The position numbers were made by a program, and so were the translations under genes. Below the pieces are notes generated by a model, which saw only the letters and a program-made list of their open reading frames with translations, was not told the origin of the DNA and searched no databases. From Ignelater luminosus (lineage: Eukaryota > Arthropoda > Insecta > Coleoptera > Elateridae), in the NCBI GenBank assembly GCA_011009095.1, contig VTPC01090589.1, positions 636,206-700,205 on the forward strand: DNA of 64,000 nt. Direction: 5' to 3'. Positions 39,233 to 51,200 of the stretch are shown here, piece by piece. Numbering within the stretch: the stretch's first letter is position 1; every line of letters starts with the position of its first letter.

Positions 39233-42200
39233 CACGAGGTTACACGTACACAATGGATTAAAGTAGTGTATAAGCAAGGAGAGTTTTACAATCAATCAAT
39301 CAAAAGATTTATTACATCCAAAGAAGAAGAAGAGGAAGAAATAGAAAAAGAATATTAATAAGCTAATAAGATAAAAGAAAAAACGCCATCTATGGAGTTT
39401 AGTAAATAGTTGCATTGTTGTGGCAAACAATAACAAAGAAGTCAATGTTATTAGTTTTTCTAGATTCCATGGATACTGTTATTTTACAAAGTTTTTTTAT
39501 TTCTACAGTTTGTTTAAAAATTACATAAAGTTGCTAAAGACATATCTGATTACGTCTTTAAAAGCGCTATATTTTTTTTCTGTAAGTATAGTTTTACTGT
39601 AAAATAGTTAAGGGAGTAACTGTTTCTTCATTTTTGTCCAAATAGAGTAGCACATATAGAATGAAGCTATACCGGGTTGACGGTTTTTCGGGTCCGGATC
39701 GAATTCTGATGCCCAAAATTAAAACAAAAACAAGACGTCTTTTGCAATTAACAATGAGTGAACTAATACAGCTAAACCACAAATCGTCTTATTTCTCGAT
39801 TTATATACCCGAGTGGATAATTATTAAAAAAAGACCCGTATGGATGATGGATGCTCTTTAACCTGTCTTCTAACACAGATGTTTTCGAATAGAAATTTTA
39901 TTAGCCCTCATTAGCATTAGCGCAATAACGTATGGTATTCTAAAGCTGCCATCACATATGAAAAGTACGCGGGGAAGATTTAAAACCACGATTTATCAAA
40001 TGTTTTCGCAAACTAGGATTTTTGTTCAATCTTCATAACAGAAACTGGCAGAGATTTTAACTTTCTGTTTACTTTAAGAAGATATAATAACTTGGAATAA
40101 GGCATATGAATCAAAAATCTCATAGTCGATTATAAAGTTTGGAGATGAGAATACTGTTCGACCTTCTTCATTCTTCCATAGTTTATCCAATCTAATAAGA
40201 ATATGAAATAAGAGGTAGTAATAAAATCAGGTATCATCTTTTGAATTTTACCCAATACCCAAAGAAGAAGAAATTAAAGAGTGACTGTTTCGTCTTCTTG
40301 CTCTAAATAACTGATACTGTAACATTAAGTGATACCAGAAAAGTTTCTTTGAATACGCAAAACCTAGATTTGTAATTTCACTTTAGTACTAAGGCTACTA
40401 TGGCAACTAAGTGATAGACGAGTTCAAGAACATCACCAAGGCAAAAAGATTCTTAAAAGTTTAAATTAAGCAATAAGGACAATAAGAAATTATTTTCTCC
40501 ACTAATGAATTTTGGCAAAGAATAATACACCTAAACACCAGTCTATTCAACGTTTAAAAACTTTATCTCATTAGGTCATCGTTGGATATTTTCTATTATT
40601 AAACGCAAAATATAAACAGTATGTCAACAGAGTATAAGAAATGCACATTGATTATTATGATATATGATAATTATGATCTCATTTTGTGGGGCAACACTTT
40701 TTAGATCAAAATTAAAAAAAATAGGTGACTAAAAATCATATGCGGGCACTTATCTAAAAGATACCACGGGAAACTCCAGTTATCGTGTAGCAAAAACAAT
40801 ATGACATGATAAAGCCTCTATTTTTTTCAGTCTTGTAGTTTACCACAAAGTCTTTTGCACTTTACGTAAAAAATGTAACCACCCACGGAATACATTAACA
40901 TATAACTATCATGAATAATAATAAACCAATTCCTTATTATGCACATCGCAGTACATTTACAACACGATAATCGTGACCATTTTTTCATTTACTCAGAATC
41001 AAGTTATTAATTATTATGTAACAGATGCAATATTCCCATGGTAAGATTTTATAGAAACTTAAATTTTCCGGAAGGATATACATATTTTTATCCAGGATAT
41101 ATCTATTTAATAAGAATTACGGCATATAAATAACACTGATGCTCTAAAATATTTTATGATTTCATATTTGGTAAGATTTTTCCAAGCTTCGCCCATATTG
41201 TCTCAAATCCGGTTCATCGCGAATATGGCATGCGATGATATGATAAAAAAGTAAGGTCGGATTTTATGGAAAATTAAAATTATTTTATCCATTTGGAATT
41301 TCTTTTTTTATTTGTTCTGTTATTTTTAAATGACATTAATTCAATAAAAAAAAGTAGCATTGAAAAAGTTTATACTTGTGTTTTAATTCCATGCACTAAG
41401 TAAAAAAGCCCCTTTTATTTATGGAAAGAAAATAACAATCTTTATTATTTTTCAACTATAGTAGGTACTATAATACTGCATAAAAGACTAAATGAAATAC
41501 TTAACAACAAAACATTCAAAATAAACTAATAAATATTAAAATATTCAATTCATCGTAGAATTTGAGAACGGTTGCTTTGAAATTCAGATGCTAAGAAAAC
41601 CAGAAGCAAACTAAATAGTAACAAGAAAAGAAGCTTTTAGGAAACGTCGGATCCAGTGATGGCAATGATAATGTCTGAAATCGTTAGGGAAAAGCAGAGA
41701 TTTTGATAGAATTTTAAGATAATAACAACGAATTTTTCTGTATTCAAAAGAAATGGAGATTCCAAAAAAACAGGCCTTGACTAAGAATATCAGCCAAACT
41801 GTCACAGCGGAGCACTATTGAAAATATCGTTATCGATCGCAATTCGTTGATGGAAAACCTGATCTTTTGTGTTAAATCATTTTTCGCTTTTAAGAACACC
41901 AACAGGAAAAATGGTTTCTGATTTTATAAAAACAAAAGGTGAAATATATGCTAGAGAGATGGTTACCTACGCTATATTCAGATACGATGTTTTTTATCAG
42001 CGCTCCTTTAAAATTCTTCGGATGCTAGACTTGACAAAATAATTTACTTTCCTGCATCCTAACAGTTGAGTAACTGAAATGAAAATTCGTTAGTCAAGGT
42101 CTACTAGTGTATTCAGTACAGAGTTCCGTAGAACAAGTCACAGGCAATGGAAACAAAATCTAATCTACAAAGACTTGCGTAAAGACAAACAAAAATGTCA

Positions 42201-42785
42201 ACGACAGATTCAAAAGCTTTTCAGTTCTTCCCACTCAAACAGGCAAAAATAACTCGAAGTAACCAAACCCTTCAAAGTAATGTTATCCCAAGAACTCACC
42301 TTCTAAACTTTATAAGATTTTTCCAAGGTTCAGTCTGCAAGCCTGCTTGTTCCTCTTTTGCACTAGGTTCAGAAACCAAAGGTTATACTCTTCAGTATCA
42401 AATGGTAAATGAGTTTAGCTTCCTTTAAACAATTCAACCCAATTCAACTGGCTTTGAGCTCTAAATTTTGATATCCCAACACATTTGAAATTTATAGCTG
42501 TACCTATACTATTTATATTTGCCTTGAAGCACTGGTTGTTTCATATAAATAACCTACATGTGACTTTGGATGTCAAAGGGGACCTATCGTACAAAATCAA
42601 TTGTTCAAGAAAACTGTTGTTAAAACGAGCAACAATAACATTTACCAGTTTTCAGATCACGCACTGGTTTTGATTGTAAAAGGGTATGGTATCCTAAGCT
42701 CACTTTTTTCAACCATAGTCAACATGAGTTTTCCAAGACATATCATTATCCAGGTATACCCTTTGAAATTTCCCTCTAAGTAATA

Positions 42786-43128
42786 TGCCTGCACGAGTCG
42801 GAACTATAAACGATTTCAGGCTTAGGTCGCATCGGGTCTCACTTTAAACACATATCGATCTTTTCGGGCGGGTCGTCTGGTCTGCCAGAATCGGATATTT
42901 TTGACTGATACATCCCTTTTAGTAAGAAATTACTTTTTCTTTTATTCATCGAATTAGTGCAGATATTCTGCAACGAATATTGTTTATTCATAACTTGTGT
43001 CACATAAACTATCACTCATTTTTGGGCCTGTCAAACTTTTCGGATCAATCAGACTTTTTGAACTGCTTAAGAATGATAGCGGATCAGGCAAAGATCTTTG
43101 GTCTGTGCAGGACTTTACTTTTAAAAAT
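42786..43128. mobile_element. Possible small non-autonomous element
   Basis: The segment begins with cctgcacgagtcgg and ends with ccaaagatctttggtctgtgcagg-like sequence, so its ends share an inverted CCTGCAC. It is richer in CGG words than its flanks (tcgcatcgggtctc, ttttcgggcgggtcg). Its right half resembles 15290-15420 (atcagact, then agatc followed by tgtgcaggact). Two related copies in one window suggest a dispersed family. Boundaries are approximate. Confidence 0.4.
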
Positions 43129-44213
43129 ATTCTACGACACATTATTATTTTAACTATTTTAGAACAACAGAAATAATAAATAAAGTGATTAAGTCATAAG
43201 ATAAATCAGTAATGATAATTTTCCCATAATGAATTTGTTTTGGCAGAAACAGTACCAAATAATAGATCTCTTCAATTGGATATTGTTAGTGATGTTTCTC
43301 GAATGCTAATCGTAGGTAGTAAAACATAATTCTTTAATTCTACCATAGGTACAATTTCTACCAGTGACAATTACTGTGGTGACAAGATCACTGATGAATA
43401 TGATGATGTCTGCATAATATTCCTGTAGAATTAGATAATGCTCACACTATTTTACTTACTTGACGTTTTCAGATAATTCGAATTATTGCAAATATGACTA
43501 TCAATTTAGAAATAGCAAAAACACTGAATGACAAATATAATATTCAACTAGTTGATGATTTTCTAAAAGTAATTATTATAAACTGTTTAAGAAAAATTAT
43601 GTTTACTTTGAGTACCTTAAACAACTTTTCATATTATTATTCTGCAGAATTTGGTCATGACTCACAACATATTTCATATGAAGTACTGACATTGTGAAAG
43701 ATTTCAAGTCTCAAGAATAAGAATTATTTGTAATCTTCTATTCTAATATATCACAAAGAAAAAATAGATAGAAGATTTCAAAGGCTAATCACTACTGCAT
43801 TGTTAGTCATTTAAAACCAAAGTAGTGATTAACCTTTTAAATCCATTTTTTATTTATGTTGAAATATTAATGCACGACAGATTTAAACTTAATAATATTC
43901 AGCTACAGAAAATGTTATATAATCTTACTTTAAAGGCAAGAATGAAGTTTAAGGAGTTTTATTTTGATTAATATTCTTCAAAAAGGTAAAAATGGATAGC
44001 TTGAAAAAAATTTAATTTCAACTCTTGTGCTGCTTATGCTTTCAGATTTTCTGTCCCCAATCGCACAGAAGCACAGTTTTACACTTTGACAAAGAAATTT
44101 TTGTAAATACTATAAATTACTCAGAAAGCAGAACTTGATTGTATAATAGAGAAACTTTTCTGTTAAAAATGTCTAGCAACTTACCTTAAAAGAATTCTCA
44201 GATTGTAACGTCC

Positions 44214-45783
44214 TTTTTGTTACAATTTTTATGATTAATTATTACTAGGATCTCTGAGATCCTAGGCCAGCTACTACTCAGTTGGTGGCCTGGGTGCGGA
44301 CCAAAGTCATACACACAATTTGTACTTTAGACAACATATATTCAAAGAGAAGAAAATCTTTAATGGTAAACAAGAGGAAATTTACACTTAAGGTGCCAGC
44401 GGCTTTTTTTTAAGTAAGAAAAGACAAAAAACCTCTGAACAAATTACATAAATCACAAGATTTAACAATAACCCAAGTAAATCTAAAAAACTAGTAATCT
44501 AAAACTATGAATCAAACCATTAAGCAGTGTAAGATAACTTTTGAATTACCTTCAGTGTAACAAAAAATAATAAAGAAAATTACCTAATTTCTTAAAATGA
44601 AATTTAAATAAAAGTTAACAACAGCAAAATTTATCATAAAACGTCGGCTGGATAATCTAAGCTGGCCAGGCATTGAAAAAGTTTGAAGAAATTTATCAGT
44701 ATAAAAATTTTTAACACAAAAAGCCGAAGGTTAAACTTTTATTATTGACAACTTTAAATCATACATAAATATAAAAATTATAAATAGCAATTAAATAAAT
44801 TTTGATAAATCACCAAAAGATCAAGCAATAAAAACTTGGAACGAAAATTGAGAAATTACTCGCTTACCAAAAAAAAAAGAAATTACTATCCCAGGTGCTT
44901 CAGATCTGAAGAACGAGGAACGAAGAAAAGCTGTAAAAAACCTAGTTATGAAGCACAAAGTGATTCAATTACCGTTTCCAAAAATCTCATTTTATTTTAA
45001 TATTCTAAAAAAATCTACTAGTTCAAAAATTCAAAGGTTAAATTTTAAAGTAAAACAAAAATTATAAAAACTGAATTAAACAGACAATGAATTTCACAAA
45101 ATCTTACACTTTCTGAAATTCTTTTATTTTTGAAACAACCAAAAAAATTTTTAACTAATGATATGAACTTGGCTCAACGATTCAAAAAAAATATATTTAG
45201 CACAATCTCTTAAATTTCAATTAATGTTAATTAATAGGACTCTATTAAGACCGGCATAAATGAAATACATCTTCCCTTGACCATAACTCAGACGGACTGG
45301 TGCTCAAACTGAAGATTCGCAACTGGCATCCTGGAGATAGATTAGTGCAGCAAGGACCTTTATGGCATGTAACTCCCCAAGAAGTCGAAGGTGACAAAAT
45401 TTGATTAATCTCCTTATCGAGACTGGAGAAATGATTTTCAACCACTGGGCTTTAATCTATCAGTCTCCCATAAAAAAGCTAAATACAAAAACGTATCACC
45501 ATCAGAATTTAGAAGGAAATATTTTATGCCAATCTAGGCCTTTTCACGAGTCGACGCACACCAACCACTAGCTAGAGAACATCTCAATACCCGGAACTAA
45601 AAGCAGCAATTTACAGAAATGTGGGAAATTCGTATACCCTGCGTCCCACTTACTCTAATAATCAAATTGAAACTCATCACCCTAAATGATTCTATACAAA
45701 ATAAGAGAAGTTATATTGATGAACCAGCAGTGAGCACCAAATTAATCAAGCCCATGTAACGGTTATAAAAAATAACCGTTACA
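44214..45783. mobile_element. Possible LTR-type or fold-back element bounded by TGTAACG...CGTTACA
   Basis: The interval starts with tgtaacg and ends with cgttaca, a 7-bp inverted pair of the TG..CA kind that bounds long terminal repeats. Its inside is A-rich on the plus strand, with one 66-codon minus-strand open frame (45245-45445) that I do not recognise. I could not find matching target-site duplications, so the call is tentative. Confidence 0.3.
45755..45783. repeat. Perfect 12-bp hairpin
   Basis: tgtaacggttat (45755-45766) is followed by five A and by its exact reverse complement ataaccgttaca (45772-45783). It lies about 210 bp downstream of the Gemin6 stop codon, on the side where that transcript ends. 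It could be a transposon end or a 3' structure. Confidence 0.85.
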
Positions 45784-45992
45784 AAATGTTGATGCTAATA
45801 CAAATCTTGGTTTTGTAGCTTGGTAGAAATGTGAAGAGCTCAAAAAAAAGAATTTTCACTGCTTAAAAATTAGTTTAATAAGATAACAAAATTTTAGTAC
45901 ATATTACTATCTATATGCTTATAAAAATAAACTTCAAATCCTTGATGCAAACACTTCTATTATTTTATATACTTATATCTTACAAAAGAAAC

Positions 45993-46484
45993 TTAAACAA
46001 AATCTTCTGGCATTTTTTCTATAAGTGCTCTTACTCTTTCTAAGATAATGGTATTACTACATAAACACTGTTCAGGGCCATAAGGATATTCAATTGTAAA
46101 TGCTTTACCTAATTTCAACTCGTCACCTTCTTCCTGTACATCAATCAAATTTTCCTGTAACCACCGCTTAAGTCTACCCTTTTTACTTTCTAATCCCTCC
46201 TTGGGATCAGGAACTTCATTCTCAAATAAAAAACTGGGTAATACAATATTATCTGATAAAACCTCAAATGATCTAATTGAATGGTATAATACAAACTCTA
46301 CAACAAAAGAGTCAGCATCTAAAAGTGGAGTCGCTAAAACAAGTGTTTTTGTTTCTGGATCTATAACATACACAGCACCCTTGTAGATGTTGTTAAATGT
46401 AGTTGTTACTTCTACAGATTTACCGATTAAACTTTTCATGTATTGTGGATCATCGTTGAAGAAGCACTGATTAGTTTCCATCAT
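45993..46484 (-). CDS. Gemin6: Gemin6, SMN-complex protein
   Basis: A single uninterrupted frame of 163 codons begins MMETNQCFFNDDPQYMKSLI. Gemin6 has an Sm-like fold and pairs with Gemin7 in the cytoplasmic and nuclear SMN complex that loads Sm cores on spliceosomal snRNAs. Residues about 14-85 form the Sm-like strands (GKSVEVTTTFNNIYKGAVYV, then a DPETKTLVLATPL turn). The family's C-terminal block is clear: RLKRWLQENLI near residue 105, then IEYPYGPEQCLCSNTIILER near the end, matching the vertebrate PYGPE-C-SNEIIL-RV pattern. Length equals the family norm (about 167). A second ATG directly follows the first. An acceptor-like ttttag just upstream suggests a 5'UTR intron. It is head to head with WDR35. 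Confidence 0.9.
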   Translation of the reverse strand: MMETNQCFFNDDPQYMKSLIGKSVEVTTTFNNIYKGAVYVIDPETKTLVLATPLLDADSFVVEFVLYHSIRSFEVLSDNIVLPSFLFENEVPDPKEGLESKKGRLKRWLQENLIDVQEEGDELKLGKAFTIEYPYGPEQCLCSNTIILERVRALIEKMPEDFV

Positions 46485-48241
46485 ACTTTGATCTAAAAGA
46501 TTTAATATTACTATTATTTAGCATTTACATACTAAGTATAAAGATAATGAAAAAATACACACAGCCTATTGTATAAAGTTATATCTTTTCTTATTATTTT
46601 TAGAGATTAAAATCAAAGATTTAAAATACATACGGCTAAACCTTACGTACAGGAGCAAACAGCAATTAGCAGCGCTGTCCATAAACGGTTCTTGAACGAT
46701 CGGCAGCAACGTTTATTTGCGTAAAAACAAAGGCAACACTCTTACAAGCGCTTTCTTCGATGCTGCCAGCGCATAAGCCTCATTACTGCTCCTGAACACA
46801 AGAAGCAGTGTTGCCAGGTCGCAGCTGCGCTATTCCGCGAAAGTGATTATTCAAATAAGCTAGAAATCGTCAAAATCTAAATCCAAAAATTTTATATTAA
46901 GAAAAATTAGAAAAAATAATCCATAAACTATCAAAAGCTATTTTTAAAGAATTCTACATACCTGATTAATTTTACCAAGAATGATGCGATTATCCACATT
47001 TCCTATCAAATATGTGTTATTTACAAATTATTTTTATTCATTTCTTTTTAATATAAAAACATTTTTTATCTAATAAAATTGAATATGTTCCAAACGAAAT
47101 TGCATTTAAGCACAATTTGATATCTACGATTTATGATTTAACAAACTGGCATTGAAAGTGCGCTAACTTTTATATAGAAAAGATAACTAGTATAAAAATA
47201 AAAGATTAATTAAAAAGATTAGCTAATTCCCGAAAAAATAAAATTTGGAAATTGTTCAAAAAAAAAGAACTAATAAGTGGCAAAAGTTATCTGTACCTTC
47301 TAAAATGAGTTAGCTTCTTTTTTCACTGTAATAAACAGGAAGTCATAAATAACTTTGTAGGTTCTGCAGGGCAAAGTTTACCTTGAAAATATAATTCAGC
47401 TAATCTTTCTGGTAAAGGATTAGCAAAAATGTAATTTAGTGCATTTTTGCCGCTGTGTGAAGTGTCGAAGAATATTTTACTACTAGAAGGGAATATAAGA
47501 ATAAAAATCCTCAATTTCTGAAATGCCGCGGTTTACCTAATTAGGTTGGATTTTGTGGGTAATAATATTATATGAGCAGGAAAACTTAGAATTCGCTGTT
47601 TTTCTGGCTCATAATTTTTTAAAAAGCTAGGTTTTCCGCTAAGCGGTAAACATTGAATTTTCACCGCTAAACCACTTTTAAATAATCCAGACTTGACGGC
47701 AAAATCGTTTACCTGGCAACACTGACAAGAAGGCAAACACAACATACCGAGAGCCAGTAACTAAAACAGAGTTGCCAGCTCGAAAGAATTTTGAGATTTT
47801 AAACAATTAAATTTTGTTTTCTATTAAATTAATAATTGGTAGAGATTGTCCGACAATGCCTTATGTGTAAGAAACTCGACCGAGATGATGAGAATATATC
47901 TTTTTACCAGTAAATAAAAGTTTGTAAAAGGTTATCTTGCAACTTATATATATATATAATTATAATTGATTATTTAATACTTGTGTAACGTTTTTTTATT
48001 TGATACTGCATAAAATTATTAGGTACTTGTTAGAAGAGTTTGGGGGTCTGGGGGTTTAATAAGTGACAAGGAAACAGATCTGGCAACACTGTGTTTTTTG
48101 ACCTCTGCTATCTGCTGACGTAAATGGTAACAAATATATAAAATAGTAAGATCACCATGACAACCTGTAGCTTCTGTCAACAAACCCAACAAAGTTGAGT
48201 TAAATAATAAATACAGGAAAAATCAAGAAATAGCCATAACG
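46485..48241. promoter_or_regulatory. Shared upstream region of Gemin6 and WDR35
   Basis: The two genes diverge from this 1.76-kb interval. The 11-mer TGGCAACACTG occurs exactly at 47714-47724 and 48081-48091, and in reverse at 46806-46816. One-mismatch or partial copies lie at 47767-47777 (reverse) and about 46731-46741. A GC-richer patch is at 46640-46850, close to Gemin6. Open frames at 47323-47514 and 47533-47745 (minus) show no domain. The interval may hold promoters for both genes, but part of it could be repeat-derived. Confidence 0.55.
48151..48164 (+). promoter_or_regulatory. RFX X-box, 78 bp upstream of WDR35 ATG
   Basis: atcaccatgacaac fits every position of the ciliary X-box consensus RYYNYYATRRNRAC bound by RFX factors (DAF-19 in nematodes, Rfx in flies). 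Its distance to the start codon and its position before an intraflagellar-transport gene are those expected for a functional site. Binding is inferred. Confidence 0.7.
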
Positions 48242-51200
48242 ATGTATATTTATTTAAGTAAAAAGGTATTGACCAGAATTTTTAGATTTAATTTACCATG
48301 TTGTGCTTTTAAATTTTTGTTGCAGATTGCAATACCCAACAATACAAAAATTAATTGTTTAGCATGGAACAAAGAGGATGGTTATATAGCAGTTGGTGGT
48401 GAAGGTGGCCTTTTGAAAGTATTAAAATTAGATTCAGGTAATTGATTAAGTTACCTAACATATTTTAAATCTTTAATTATTTATATTGTAGGAAATGAAA
48501 ATGATGGTGGAACTAAATCAAAAGGTTTAACTGCGTCCAACAATTTATCTATGAATCAAACATTAGAAGGACATTCTGAAAGCATAAGGGTCATAACATG
48601 GAATCAAAAGCATCAAAAATTAACTACAAGTGATCAGAATGGAATTATTATTGTTTGGATGTTGTACAAGGTAATCTTGGTAATCTCTCTTTTCTGATTA
48701 ACAGAACATATCTTGTAGACCTATAAATGTTAAATAAATTTTTATGTTATTTGACCAATCAATTCGTTGCTCTTCACAAAAGTTTTTCATCTCAAAATTA
48801 TGAAGATGTTACTGGATCAATATTGAAAATTTGAGATATTTATGTCATGTTTTTAGAAAAACTGAGCACGTTTAACAGTCATACAAAGATCATTTGAAAT
48901 AAATAGAAAATGTCAATATTTTATTATTAAAATTGTAAATATTTGTAAATATTATACAAAAAAAAAGTGTCAATTAAAATTAAATAAGACAGATTTTTAT
49001 GCACAAACTATTTTTAAAGATCCACACTTAACTAAATAAAATCGTTATAATAATATCAATTAATTATACTCAGGGTACTTGGTATGAAGAAATGATTAAT
49101 AACAGAAAGAAATCGGTAGTTGTTGGAATGTCATGGAACTCGGATGGCTCAAAAATATGTATAATATATGAAGACGGTGCTGTAATAGTAGGATCTGTAG
49201 ATGGAAATAGAATTTGGGGCAAGGAGCTAAAAAGTGTACCACTAGCAAAAGTACAATGGTCTCCTGATGGGAAATTATTATTATTTGGTTTGAAAAATGG
49301 TCAAGTGCATTTATATGACAATTTAGGGAATTTTGTGGTATAAACTTTTCATATTAATGTATCTTATCTATTTTATTTGCTATAAATTATTGTTAATAGA
49401 TGCCAATTGAAATACTATGTTTAAAAATGCTCAGTATTCCTGCAGAAGTTCCTCTTGTTAGTATCGATTGGTATAATGGTAAATATGGTCACATTTATGC
49501 TCTTTGTCCAACTTTGGCTGTTTGTTATGAAAATGGTTATATGCAATTGATGTGCAATGAAAGTGACCCAGGTAATTTACATAATATTTTTTAAAAGCAA
49601 TCTTTCCAAAATATAATTTATAGATCCAATATTAGTCGAAACACGAATTACTGCTACATATTGTTGTTGGAATCACAATGGTTCATTGTTAGCTGTTGCT
49701 GGTAAACAACATCAGCGTGATGACAATAAAAGCAGCAATGTCGTGCAATTTTATAATCCTTTTGGTGAAGTAAGATTGGAAATGAACGTTAACTATTTGT
49801 GTAGCTTTTTTAACATACAGTATTTTTACAGCATTTACGCACCTTAAAATTACCTGGTCAAAATGTATCTAGCTGTTCTTGGGAAGAAGGATCTCTTCGA
49901 ATTGCATTAGGCATAGATTCTTCTGTTTACTTTGCTAATATAAGACCAGATTATAAATGGTGTTACTTTAAGAATACAATAGTATATACTTCATGTCGTT
50001 TACAAAAGGCAGGTGTTTGTATATCATTTTGGGATGTCATAAACAATCAGGTATTGTATTAGAACTTAGAAGCAATTCTTCGAGTTCTTAACATGCATTG
50101 TTTTATAGTGTCATGTTAGATATGTTCCTGTATTATTAGCTCTGGCAGCCTATGGAGAACATTGTGTTTTGGCCACTCGTTTAGACACAGATAATCCAAT
50201 GGGTCAATATGGATTACTACTGTGTAATACCCTAGGGACTCCAGTAGATGGTACTTGAGTTTAATTATTCATTTCGTTTTAAATCATGTTTAGTTTGTAG
50301 GGAAATACACAGACATTGAAGTTAAATGGGTTGCTATGAATAGCACTCATGTAATTGCCGCATCCAAAACTAATTATTTTTTATGGCAATATAGAACTCC
50401 TAAGTCAGCAGCTGTAAATTGTAAGCAAGCAACATTATTTGATTAAACAGACTTTTAATTGTGTTTTTGTTAGTGAAAGATACAAAATGTCAAATACATC
50501 ATGTGGATTATGATCCTACTGGAGCTACGTTAGTAATGAGAGATTTCAAATTACATGTAGACACCCCACAACTTGGCAGTCATGATTCTTACGACCCAAT
50601 ATGTTGTATCACAGCTTCCGATAAATACTTAATTATTGGTAAAGAATCTGGAATGTTGAAACAATTTTCTATACCAAGAGTAATAATTGTTAACACTTAT
50701 ACTCTTCCTGTACGGCCTCATAAGATGTCTATGAATTGTAATTCCACGTAAGTAAATACCAAATTTAAAATACTAGGCTAAAATTGTTACGTTTTGTTAC
50801 AGGCGATTATCTGTGATTGACATGGCTGGAGTATTAACAGTATTAGATATCACTGAAACAGCATTAGAATATAATGAAAATGAAAACACACGCTTGGAAA
50901 GAAGAGATGTGTGGGCCATGTGTTGGGCATCTGATAATCCACAATTTCTAGCTATTATGGAAAAGACAAGAATGTATATTTTTAAAGGAATCTACCCAGA
51001 AGAACCTATCTCCAGTGCTGGATACATATGTAGCTTTCAAGTATATAATTTCAAAATTACTTATTATTGGTACTACTATTTTGGTTTTTGTTTTAATACA
51101 GAATTTGGAAATTCAAGCGGTATTACTTGATGAAGTAATGGAAACACCTGAAAAACCTTCAAAAGAACACTTATTTAAACTTGAAGTAAAGAGTTTAAGG

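Larger units (their letters stand above)
39233..45992. other. Intergenic, repeat-derived region
   Basis: No gene is recognised in 6.7 kb. Open frames at 39661-39861, 41611-41805, 42195-42428, 42485-42673 and 43494-43697 lack domains. Probable repeat units inside it are listed separately (42786-43128 and 44214-45783). Confidence 0.5.

Noticed and set aside
40287..40330. Second hammerhead candidate on the minus strand (gacgaaac near 40290)
   Set aside because: No CTGATGA at the required distance and no stem I or II pairing.
44214..45783. Full LTR retrotransposon
   Set aside because: Only short TGTAACG/CGTTACA boundaries were found; there is no second LTR, primer-binding site or coding remnant, so it is kept as a low-confidence element only.
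46201..46386. Plus-strand open frame inside Gemin6
   Set aside because: Antisense shadow of a well-supported coding exon.
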